The notes below the pieces were generated by a model. It made no database searches. It saw nothing but the letters and a program-made list of their open reading frames with translations, and was not told the origin of the DNA. This document shows, piece after piece, positions 12,182-23,301 of a stretch of 64,000 bases of DNA (position 1 is the stretch's first letter; every line of letters begins with the position of its first letter). Source of the stretch: Cylindrodendrum hubeiense. Taxonomy: Eukaryota; Ascomycota; Sordariomycetes; Hypocreales; Nectriaceae. The stretch spans positions 62,001 through 126,000 of the forward strand of contig JAANBB010000062.1 in assembly GCA_014621425.1 (NCBI GenBank), given 5' to 3'. The position numbers and the translations under genes are program-made.

Positions 12182-15100
12182 CCTTCGCTAGCCTACCGTA
12201 CGCGTGAATTCATGTCGCCGTCATGCTGTCACCATTACTACGTAGTACAACTCGTAACTCACCCGGCCGGATTATCATGTTCATCTCCGAGATCCTCGCG
12301 ACGAAGGAATCAAGCCCATGCACATGCTACTATGTATCCGTATCCATCCATAGTACGTACCCCATCTCAGGGATGCCGAGACACCACCTCTGTGCATCTC
12401 ATGTGTTGCCTCCAGCCTCAATGACGTGTATTAGACCGTTCTAGACGCGGACGATCGCGATCTCATCTGAACAGCGCATTATCAACCATCCGGTCCGTGG
12501 CCGTCGCCTCGTCCGCTCTCTGAGCCATGCTGCCTGCGCCTCTCGACGTCAACATCAATAACGTCAACAGCTGAATCTTGATAGATCTAAGCGCAAGGCT
12601 CTCTCGGTTCTAGGCTCTAGGCTTAAGGCTCTAGGCGCTCACATGCGCCGGCGAACTACTTAGCCATGCATATATTTTGCTAGCTGACGCCTGGCCACGT
12701 CGACGGCCTCATGACAAGGGCGTGGCCTCCCGCCCAAAAGCGCGCCCCCCCTACACTAGAGTATTATCCCCTATTCAGTAAGATGGCAGAAGAGGCGTGG
12801 AAGTCAGACATGGACTTGGGAATCCAGTGGACCACCCCTACGTTACAAGCACATGTACAGTACGCTGGCGTCGGGCTGAGGCACGATTTCTTGGCCCACC
12901 TCCGGAACTCCCAGCGACATTCCCCGCCCCTTTCAGCCCCCCCTGTTCGGTGTGAGATTGTCTCGACGACCGTTCTCAGCGGTGAACAAGCCTTGACTAC
13001 ATGTGGGGAATGACAAACTGTCGGGTCTCATGCCCTGTTGCCGGGCACAGACGTGCAGCGCCTTGCTCGAGATAGGAAATCGTACGACCGGGCTCACACC
13101 GATACAATGAGACAATCCCAGCTCTACTCCGCGCCAACTTCGGCATAAGTGCTGTCCTAGTTCGCCGACATAGAGACATTTGACCGAGACTGGTCGACAA
13201 CTCACCTTTTCCTTCCGAACTGGACAGGCCGATGGCGGACAAGTTCAGAGTTTCTCACTTATCCACTGCCGGTCCTCCAGCGGATCGCTCTTCTAGGTTT
13301 GGCTGCTCGGGCTGGGCCGAGAAGCTGCCAAGGCATGTTTCAAGTTTCCCAATGTCAAAAGTCTTTTTCGGAGGGTTGTCTCTGTGCCAGTCCGGTGTGA
13401 TTTTATCATGGCCCTCGACTATTTTGGTGGCATTTCAGCCGCAGTTTATGCCAAGATAAGTCTACTTGTTTCAGTCATCAACTTGAGACTCCGTTGTTTT
13501 GAGCTTTGATCAACGTCGTCCTCAGATAACCTCTGCAGTGCAGGTCAATGACATCAACACTCCCTAGATGCCGGTCTGGACCATGACAACACATAGCCAT
13601 GAACTAAAACAATGACAGGGCGGGATCCGCCACGGAGGATTACAGTATTACTCCGGTCCATTCCCAGCAAACCATCATGACAGTGGAGTTCTCCTCAAAG
13701 GGCCTAGAACCGGTTGTTCCTGACAATCCTGCGTCGTTCCCCCATCTCAGACACCATTCTGCCAGCCCGGCCGGCATAATTTGCCGCCGCGCGCCCACGT
13801 CCCGTGTGCTCAGCGTCCCAGGAGTTCGGTGCGTGAGACGGGGTCTAGAGCCGTCTGTCGGGAGGAATGCGGGACGGCCTAGGGTTGCCGGCCGTAGATC
13901 TGACTCGTCAGATTACGGCGTGGCAGGCCCGTCGCGATCCAGCCGACGGGACCAGCGGGATGACCGGTGCGCTTGGCGACTATGAGAGGAGCAGAGTTCG
14001 ACTTGCGGTTTCCACTCCTTGGTTGCGCGATGCGGGGGTGATCAGAGCTACGATGGTAGTCGTGGTCGAGGCCGTTTCTAGACAAGCCGCCGCGTCTGAA
14101 CTAGTCCGGTCTAGCCGGCGTTGGAAATCAACAATTCCGAGTCATGAATGTTGGTCCGGATTTGTCACTGCTTTTTGCTAGTTAGCTACGGACGCAGCTT
14201 TCTGAAGCTCACAAGGATATGTTGGGTCACGTTGGTAAGGCAGTTGTAAGCATATTCACTTCGGCTTGTAGGTTACTGATGATGTTGGGAAGTGAATAGT
14301 CTTTGTGCGAACACCTCTGTCATCGTTTATTGTCTAGGTACTTTCGGCTCTTAGCAAAATACAATAGTAATAAATCCTAATGCCTGTATTGTTTCAAAGA
14401 GTGTGCCCAAGTATTATTACAGTCGAAAAATGCAGCTTATACCAGCTACAGTGATGAAAAGGGAAGTTGATGACAAGGAATATGTGCGCATATCTAACTC
14501 TTCTAACATACATAGAGCCTGTTTATAGATTGGTCTCCAGAGGAACTCTCCTACTTGACAGCAGTATCTACAGTCGACACCAGACCCGCATCGTTGATAC
14601 GGAGCTGACAGCGAAGAACTGATGACTGACAATTGATCACCCGGGATTAAGCCACCGGCCCATTTCTAGATAGAGGTGTCGTTCCAAGTAGAAACAAAGA
14701 AACAATAGTCCTTCTTACGATCAACTTCAAGCCCAGACTATCCAATCTTGAGTTACGATGATATTATCGCACCATCCCACTTAACGTTCATGCTCATACT
14801 GTTGCCAACCTGCTCAGTTGGATCAAGGGACACAACTAGGCACGTTTTGACCTGACACAGGACATCGACTTGGGAGCTCTCTCGCGAATGAAGAAGAATT
14901 TAGATGGTTCTGGCCACGAAGGATCGAGATAGTAAGGGTGTTTCTTGTATAGATGTGGTTCGAGTGGAAATTGGTTGTCTAAGATACCCATTTCGCACCT
15001 GTGCCTTGTTTACTTTTTCTTCCTTCCCTATATCACCACACCCTCGCACTGGTTGTCTCCCACTTGTGTTCTCTCACTTGTGGTCTCCCTCTCGTAGCAA

Positions 15101-15903
15101 CTTGCTTCCTGCGAATCACCACACTATTATTCTTGTAGCGGCGTTCGCGACACCTCCCGTCCCTTCAGTTTCGGCAGCCTCACTCGATTCATTGCCATGT
15201 TGGCTCTCCTTACCATGCGTAAAACCTTGCGGAAGATTAATCACAGGTGATGCTGTATTTGCCGGTTAGGAAGGTGAAGCGCCCTGCTTCGACTTCCTCC
15301 AGCACAAGGTCTCCAACCTTTCTCTCGTCCGTGGTCATGGATCTCTGGTGTATCGCTGTGAACATGCAAAGTCAACTCCCGAGATTTTAATTCAGAGAAT
15401 ATCCCCCTGGTTCAGTACTGCTAATTCTGTGTAGCCCGGTTGGGCTCCGTCGCGTTGCTGTGTAGCACTGGAACTCCCTTGTAGGTCAGGTGAGCGCCCT
15501 GAGTTAGGCTGCTTCACTTCAATTGTGAGGTTTTCTAGATGGCGTTGCCTTCTGGGGAATGTATCGCGCCGTATCTCGCATCGCATGGACAAGTTCAATG
15601 GGTTTGATTAGTTGCGAGTTGATGAATTACTTGAGAGAAACTCTTGAGACGCAGAGGGAACAGGAGGAGCAGGGGTGAGAAAGTGCGATGAGGTGATGGT
15701 TCACACGAAGAGACTGGACGTAACCAAAGATGTACCCCAATACGAGGAACTTTGCCCGAATATTGGTACAATTTACTATCCTTACAACTCCTCTTCCGCT
15801 GTCCCAGCCCGTCTATGAAAGCCCGAGCCCTCCGCTCGTGAGCACCGGGGGCCGCAGCAACAACAAGAAAGACAAAGTCGTGTTTCGCGTCGGGTCTACC
15901 CAT

Positions 15904-17130
15904 TTACTTCCACAGCTTGCCGAGTGCCACCTCCTTGTCGTCGTGCTTGTTGAGAATCTTGGCGGTGGCGAGCTCAAAGTCCTCCTGGGTGACGTGGACT
16001 CTCCGCTCACGCAGGGCGTACATACCAGCCTCCGTACACACACCCTTGAGCTCAGCACCAGAGCAGCCGTTCATCTTCTCGGCGATCTTGTTGAGGTTGA
16101 TGCCACGGGTGAGGTTCATCTTGCGGCTGTGGATGCGGAGAATATCGGCTCGGGCCTCGACACTGGGCGGGGGGAACTCGATCTTTCGGTCAATACGGCC
16201 AGGTCGCAATAGGGCGGGGTCGAGGATGTCGAGGCGATTGGTGGCCATGATGACCTTGATGTTCTTGGTGGGCTCGAAGCCATCGAGCTGGTTCAGCAAC
16301 TCAAGCATAGTTCGCTGCACTTCTGAGTCGCCGCCGGAAGAACCCTCGACTCGTGAGGAACCAATACTGTCGATCTCGTCCATGAAGATGATGGAGGGTG
16401 CGTGCTCTCGGGCCATGACGAAGAGCTCTCGCACCATTCGGCTACCCTCACCAATGTACTTCTGCACCAACTCGGATCCCGACACTCGGATGAATTTACA
16501 GGCAGTGTGGTGGGCGACAGCTCGCGCCAGGAGAGTCTTTCCGGTACCGGGGGGACCATACAGCAGGACACCCTTGGGTTGTGCGATACCAAGTGACTCG
16601 AAGAGCTCGGGGTGCTTGAGGCCGAGCTCGATAACTTCCTTGATTTCCTTGATCTGTTGGTCCAGACCACCGATCATGTCGTATGTGCTGTCGGGGACCT
16701 TCTCCACCATCATGAGGGAGACGAGGGGGTCGACGGATGAGGGGAGCATCTTCTCGAGCTTGTAGCTGTCGGACAGGAGGGTGACTCGCTTTCCGGGGGT
16801 GAGCTTGGAGATGTCGACGCTATCGGAGACATCGACAACTGGGTGATGTTAGAGGGGATGAATGGAACGGATTGCAGGGGCCGTGGTTGACGTACCATAT
16901 TTGCCTTCTGGGTGCACCTTGACGAGGATCTTCTTGGTGCTCATGACCTTGACAACCTCACCGACATAGGAGCCAGGCTGTTGCAGCAGACCGAGCTCTT
17001 CTCGCAACAGTCGCACGCGGGAGTTGTAGTCGTTGCGCTGGGCTTCGAGTCGGCGGAGAGCGGCTTGACCCTTGAGGATCTCGAGCTTCATCGCCTCGAT
17101 CTTGTTGTGGTAGTACTCGTCGAGCGCCAT
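15904..17130 (-). CDS. rpt6: 26S proteasome regulatory subunit Rpt6 (AAA ATPase)
   Basis: Two exons, 17130-16896 and 16838-15904, with a 57-nt intron (donor GTACGT) give exactly 389 residues, a normal length for Rpt6. The N-terminal coiled coil (about 5-60) is followed by an OB domain and the AAA module. Walker A GPPGTGKT is at 173-180. Walker B is IIFMDEID (about 228-235), with the conserved DSIGSSR after it, and the second region of homology ends in [13 protein letters not shown]. The C-terminus LGKLWK matches Rpt6 rather than the HbYX-tailed Rpt2, Rpt3 and Rpt5. It is one of six ATPases of the 19S base that unfold substrates and open the 20S gate. A copia element begins 364 bases upstream of the ATG, so the promoter is probably short or altered. 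All key residues are intact. Confidence 0.97.
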
Positions 17131-17493
17131 CTTGGGCGGAGCTCCCGTCGGGGGTCGAAGGGAGAGGGAGATGTGGTGTTGATGGCTCGGTAGAGGAGGA
17201 GTCGGGGATCGTATGCGACTGGGCGCGGGGCGAGAGGCGGCAGTTGGGAGTCGGGATACGGGGAGAGGAATTAGAGATGGTGGAGGGTCGATTTGCTTGG
17301 TGGATGGGGTTGCGATGAGGTTGGAGCTTGATGACAAGGCTACAGCTTGTATCGTCAGCCGCAGGCAAAGCGCACAGACCAGCCCGACGTGGGCAACGCA
17401 TTTGGGAGAGATGCGTCGGAGAGTTGTTTAGCCGGGCTCCGGGGAGGGCTTGCAGAATTGTGCATGTCGGGGTCTAGGGTAGGCGGTGGATAC

Positions 17494-17683
17494 TGTTGCG
17501 GGCCACAAGGTCACGTGGGGGACCCACGAAGCATCAAGCCCGATACCAGACTATTAGATGGGGCCGGTTAGGGCTAATGGGAATGCCACCACTGTATTTA
17601 GCTATGCGGATACTACTAATAGCTTGAATTGACCACTAATACATCTCTCTGAGTCCAGACCTATTATAATGACCCCTATAACA
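17494..17683 (+). repeat. 5' LTR of the copia element
   Basis: Starts TGTTGCGGGCC and ends CTATAACA (TG...CA). It matches 22588-22777 over its whole length without gaps. Confidence 0.93.
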
Positions 17684-18498
17684 GGTTATAAGCCCGGACT
17701 TTACAAGTAATTACAAATAGCTATAATATATAGTAACTACCCTACTAAGATCTTAGATCCCTTATTATAATAGTACACTGACTGTGATTGAGGCTATATT
17801 CGAAGATCCTATATACTATAATAAAGCTCAGTATAATTAGATCTTATAAGTTATAATATCTGACCCTGTGGATAAGGATAACCTTAACCCTGTCAAGAAA
17901 AGCCTCCTACCCCAAGATAAAGCCACTTATAGTGATAATAAGCCCTCTAAGCCAAGCCTGGAGGACTATAATAATAAGATATCTGAGGATCTAATCTAAT
18001 AGACTATAAGGATAATAATAGAGATATAGAAAGCCCAATAAAGAAAGAAACCTATAATTTAATCTCTAATCTCTCTAAGATAGTTATTCTCATATACCCT
18101 AATTAGGCTCTCTATAAAGCTACCTATAGAATACATAATATATACCTAAGCTAGCTTACTTATAAGATAGTCTGATTATTATATATAAAAATCCCTTAAA
18201 ATCCTAAGTTCTAGATTAATACTATCTATAGCTATAATAATTAAAATAAGGGAAACCCTATATTTCTTATAATAGTAAGATATAATAATAACCTTGATCT
18301 TTAAGAACTTACTATAATAGGGCCTAATAGACCTAATCCCTATAGAAATTAAGAAAGTCTAAGATCTATATTTCTTTAAGCTATAAATACCCAAGACTAT
18401 AAAACTTAAAGGACCGGAATAATAATAAAACTAGAAGTAAATCCTTAATAATATCCTAATTATTATTAATATATATAATTAGATCTAGCTATTTAGAA

Positions 18499-19111
18499 NG
18501 NATNAGGGAAAGCTATTAATAGAGATNATTATTAATATTANTAGAGATNCTTTTAAANNTATTANTAGACTATCNTAAGGTATAAGNGCNTATATAATAC
18601 TAATCTANTNATATAAGNNCTTAATANNCTTTATANANAATANCNTATAGANTAAGCTTATAATANTAAGNTTTAAGGATTTAAAGAGTATATTAANTTA
18701 TATTAGTNAGTTNANAAAGCTAGNCTANNTATATTATAATATAAATANTAATATTATAATAAGAANNNAATTTAATATCTTTATAATTANTATANATANT
18801 ATAATANAAGATTANATTAATTAAATATTNATAAAGATAANAGATANCTATCTTAATAACNTNANCTTAATAGAGNTTTAAGATAATNTTANTACTTATA
18901 TANAGAGATATATNTATAAGNNTAAGATTATNNAGNNTAATANNTATAATANTANTTAANATAGTANTNANNGAANATTTANTATNATAATAATANTATA
19001 ATTATAATAACTAAANGACCTNTTATATATNACNTANTATAATTATAATAANAANGNNTATATTTTAAGGGAATATTAATCTAAGAAGAANATCTANCNT
19101 NAAGATAAGAN
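18499..19111. other. Patch of ambiguous bases inside the retrotransposon
   Basis: Many single N characters are scattered through the AT-rich gag-side interior. They probably reflect low-quality or collapsed repeat copies in the assembly. Nothing can be translated with confidence here. Confidence 0.9.
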
Positions 19112-19514
19112 TACTATTAACCCTAAGATAAGGGAGCTCATATAGGCATACACTATCTTAAAGGAAGCCCCTAAGGTCATAGATATCCTAGAAAGTAATA
19201 GCTTTACCTATTAAGCTAGTGAAACTAGCCTTATTAAGATAAGAGGGATCTATAAATAATTCCTAGCTAGTAAAAAAGGTCTTGAAATCCTTATAGTTAC
19301 TAATTATAATAAGCCTAGTAAGGGTATTCAGGTTAAATACAGAGAGCTTAATAAGGCCCTAATAGATTATACTTTTATTTTATAATTATATATAATAGAG
19401 ACTATAATCCCTAGTAAAAGGGATTAATAGTTATAAGATTCTAGAAGTAATCTTTATATTATTAATAATATTAAATAATTCTATAATAATAATTAAATAG
19501 AGATAAAGGAATTA

Positions 19515-22400
19515 ATTATAGTTATAATAGATACCGGGCCTATATATCTAATAGCTATTAGGATAGTCCTTATAATATTATATAAAAAGGGAAAAGAGAT
19601 TATTATAATATCCCTCTAAGATATAGTCTATATATTTTTATTCTTACTAAATATCTTTTCTAGTAAAAAGATATACCTTTCTAATAACTATCTTAGCTAG
19701 AATTATATTATAAATAAGGAAGACCTTATTATTAGTATAATTAATATCTATAAGTATAGCTTTCTCCTATAGGTTATAGGAGGTATTATCAGATAATAAA
19801 GCTTATAGAAATAGATAATATTTATATATTAAGAAATATAAAATATAATATTATAATATTAATAGTTAGGTTATAATAACTCTAAGAGTATTAATAAGAC
19901 CCTTAAAATAACCCATAGAGAAATAAAGTTAATAATAATTATCAGGAATAATTATAATATTTATAAGCTTATAAAGACTATTAAATATAGCTTAAAGGTC
20001 CTAATTTTATAGGTATAATAAGCTCTAGATCTCCTCTATACTAACCTCTATGAGATTAAACTTATTATATATAATAGAAAGAAATATATATTATTAATAA
20101 TAGATAATAAGAATTATTTCTATATTATCTATTTACTTAAGACTAAAGGTAAGGCCTATATAATACTTATTATAGTATATAACTAGCTTAAGACCTAGTA
20201 TAATAAATTAAAAGGTATTTAGATTAATAAAAATAAGGAGTTTTAGAATATAACTCTCAGAGCCCATATAAGACTATAAGGTATAATAATTATAATTATA
20301 TTACCCTATAAGCACAAGTAAAATAGCACTATTAAATATACCTATTATATTATCCTTGATAAAACTCGCATAGTAATAATAGTCTAGGATATCTCTCTCA
20401 AGCTGTGGGGAGAGATTATAATTATCATAGTTAATATTATAAATCTAATAATTATAAAAAGTTTAGGTTAGAAAATTTTATTAGAGGTCTTTAATAATAA
20501 TATTAAAGAAATAGCTAAAGATAATAATAATTATCTGAACTGGTTAAGTATTAAATACCTATAAGTCCTAGGATATAAGATAATTATTATAATTAAGCTA
20601 GAAAAGCGGATAAAGATAATAAAGTTATAATCTTGTGGATTTAAGGGTATTCTTATTAGTTTTAAAGGAAGATATCTATATTATATCTAGGATCTAAACA
20701 TAAAATAGGTTTACACTATCTTACACACTATATTCCTTGAAAACCTATTAATATTACCTAGCTATAAGATAATGAGATTAAGGTCCCCTAAGATAGTTAG
20801 GTAGATTTAAATAATAGAGCTTAAGATAAAGCTAGTAAGGGTAATAAACCGGGTTATAAGTATAGTTATGACCTTATATTAAGACCTTAACCTAAAGACT
20901 ATATATAAGGTCCTCGAGCTCCCTGATAGAATAACCTAGAGAGAATTAGCCTACCTAGAAATAAAGGTATTATTAGATAAGGGTATTATTAACTTCTTAC
21001 CTTACACTATAATATTAATAGGAAGGTATCTCTTAATAGTAAAATAGGTATTAAAATATAAGTGTAATGAGTATAATAAGATAATAAGGTATAAATCAAG
21101 ACTTATAGTTTAAGGTTTTTAGTAATATAAAGATATTAATTATAATAAGATCTTCTTATCTATAATAAGATTAGTCTCTTAATATATTATCCTAGCCTAT
21201 ATAATTTAATATAACTATAGACTTATATAGATAAATATTATAATTATCTATCTTAATAGAGACCTTAAAGAAGATATCTATATAGAGTTATTCTTATTAT
21301 TTAATAATTTCCTCTATAATCCTTAATATAAGTATTATATTAAGAAATAAGATTATAGAGATAACTATATTATCTAGTTTAATTAGGCCCTCTATAATCT
21401 TAAATAAAGTGGTTAGTAATAGTAAAAAAAGCTTAAAAATAAGCTCACTAAGCTAGGCTTTAAATAACTAAAATTAGATATTATAATTTACCTAGATCCA
21501 GAATGAGGGATTATTACGGTCTCCTATATAGATAATCTGATTATAATTATAGTAGATAAAGGTATAGAAGAATATTATTACAAGTAATTAGGTTTTAATC
21601 TTGATATTAAAAGACTAGGCTTTCTACACTTTTTCCTAGATATTATAATTATAATTACTAATAATAATAATATTATCCTTATATAGACTAACTATATGAG
21701 GGATATCCTTAAGATATTCCAGATAACTAATTATAAGGTAATTTTAATCTTAATAGATCCGGATATCTACTTAGAGATAAGAAAGAATATTAAGTTAAGT
21801 TTATGAGGGCTAAAAGAGATATATATAACCCTTATAGGGAAGCTTAACTATCTAATTATATAGATAAGACTAAATATTATCTTCCTAATAGGATTATAGG
21901 TACATTTTATAGCTAAACCTAATAAAGTTTACTATAAGTTAGTAAGGTATATCCTATATTATCTTAAAGGGAATCTATCCTAAGGTATCTACTATTGCAA
22001 GTAACTATAAGAGACCTATAGTAATCTTTACAGGCTCTATAGGTATAGTGATTCTGATTATACTACTAATCCTGATATCTTGCGATCTATAGCCAGATAT
22101 ATCTTTATAATAAATAGGACCCTGATCTTATAAGCTAATAAGAGATAACTAATAGTCGTGAAGTTAATTATAGAGACTGAATATTATAGGATATTAGCTA
22201 TAATATCAGAGATAGTGTGGATTAGGAGCTTTATAATCGAGTTAGGTATCCCATTAACCTTACTATTAATAATCTTCGTGGATAACCAGAGCTCTATCAA
22301 GCTAGCTTATAACCCTAAGTACCACACCCATACAAAGCACATTGCTATATATCACCACTATTTACAAGAGGCTATTGCTAACAGAGACGTTAAGATATAA
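19515..22400 (+). pseudogene. Degenerate copia pol (protease, integrase, RT, RNase H)
   Basis: Several frames and many stops interrupt this region. Near 19530 a D-T-G motif marks the aspartic protease. Around 20095-20290 an integrase core is readable (IYLLKTKGKAY), with its second acidic residue changed to Asn. Between about 20930 and 21720 the reverse transcriptase is readable: an RYKSRLI-like segment, then YIDN where active enzymes have YVDD. The RNase H end is best kept: 22158-22400 is open and holds ETEYYRI, VDNQSSIKLA and HTKHI. The loss of catalytic Asp residues through G-to-A change fits RIP. The element cannot encode its own proteins. Confidence 0.85.
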
Positions 22401-22587
22401 TATATCAGTACTGACGAAATAGCTATTAACGGGCTTATAAAGCCACTGGCCAAGAAGAAATACAAGGAATTCATCGGCCTCACGGACATAACTTTCTAGG
22501 AGGCCAGAAATACTAGAAATAAAGAGATTGAGACCGAATTAACCGTAATCAGAATACTCTGTCAGGTATACTAAACTTGGGGGAGAG

Positions 22588-22777
22588 TATTGCGGGCCAC
22601 AAGATCATGTGGGGGACCCACGAAGCATCAAGCCCGATACCAGACTATCAGATAGGGCCGGTTAGGGCTAATAGGAATACCACCACTATATTTAGCTGTG
22701 CGGATACTGCTAGTAGCTTGAATTGACCACCAATACATCTCTCTGAGTCCAGACCTATTGTGACGACCCCCGTAACA
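22588..22777 (+). repeat. 3' LTR of the copia element
   Basis: Starts TATTGCGGGCC (first G changed to A relative to the 5' LTR) and ends CCCGTAACA. It is preceded by the polypurine tract. Confidence 0.93.
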
Positions 22778-23301
22778 GTTGCAGCTACCTACCCTACACC
22801 TAGGGGCGTGGTGCCTTTTGGTGCATCTGGACAAATACGCCTAACTGAATAGCTATATAGACTTTAAGATAAAATAAAAGTATCTATTTGATTGCATTGT
22901 ATAAATTTTTTAAAATATTTATCAATTCGCAGAGCCTTACGTCTTTTGCTTTTACGTCATTCTTAATTAAACATATCTGAAAAGGAAACTCGGCTTACAT
23001 CTAACACAATATGTTCTACACTTACAATCACCAACTTAAATCTCCCTATACTGTATACTTTATGATCTCTGTAGAATGGTATCCGATTCATCCATAAAAC
23101 CGAAAATTGTGTGCAGATAGGTTCTTGGTGAATCTGCCAGCTGCTCATGAAAAAAGGATGGAGATGCGTAGCTGCCAGTGTTTCTGTCTACGTCCTGCAT
23201 GTAATATTCATAGAAGAAAAATGCATTTGTTCAATTAGCTAGAGTAGTTGCATCAGACGTAGGTCCAAGGTCTCAATGAGATGCTGAATTGGGAGGGTTA
23301 A
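22778..23301. other. Intergenic between retrotransposon and oxidase gene
   Basis: AT-rich sequence without a supportable gene. It holds the 3' flank of the oxidase ending at 23302. Confidence 0.55.

Larger units (their letters stand above)
9682..15903. other. Long gene-free interval with short tandem repeats
   Basis: About 6.2 kb between the homeodomain gene and rpt6. Many short open frames occur on both strands, but none shows a conserved domain, a plausible intron pattern or codon use like the neighbours. Pyrimidine-rich stretches (for example 9890-9950 and 11130-11400) and several direct repeats, listed separately, are present. Candidate contents are long untranslated leaders, non-coding RNA or decayed sequence. 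I see no tRNA or rRNA. Confidence 0.5.
17494..22777 (+). mobile_element. Ty1/copia LTR retrotransposon, RIP-degraded
   Basis: A 5284-bp element with two 190-bp LTRs, a putative primer-binding region right after the 5' LTR, and a purine-rich tract (CTTGGGGGAGAG, 22576-22587) just before the 3' LTR. The interior is extremely AT-rich, dominated by TA, and full of stops. Remnants occur in copia order on the plus strand: protease, integrase, reverse transcriptase, RNase H. By eye the LTRs differ at about 17 of 190 positions, all transitions, which is the expected mark of repeat-induced point mutation. The five bases on either side (GATAC and GTTGC) do not form a clear target duplication. Confidence 0.93.

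Noticed and set aside
13677..14181. Overlapping plus-strand open frames of just over 100 residues
   Set aside because: Arg- and Ser-rich compositional translations in a GC-rich stretch, with no domain or splice-linked extension.
15730..16765. Long open frames on the plus strand opposite rpt6
   Set aside because: They are antisense shadows of a highly conserved gene. The translations are low-complexity and match no family.
17464..17493. Inverted similarity between the two flanks of the copia element
   Set aside because: About 15 of 22 bases agree between the left flank and the reverse complement of the right flank, but the match is broken and short. It is not enough to claim an older inverted repeat or a target duplication.
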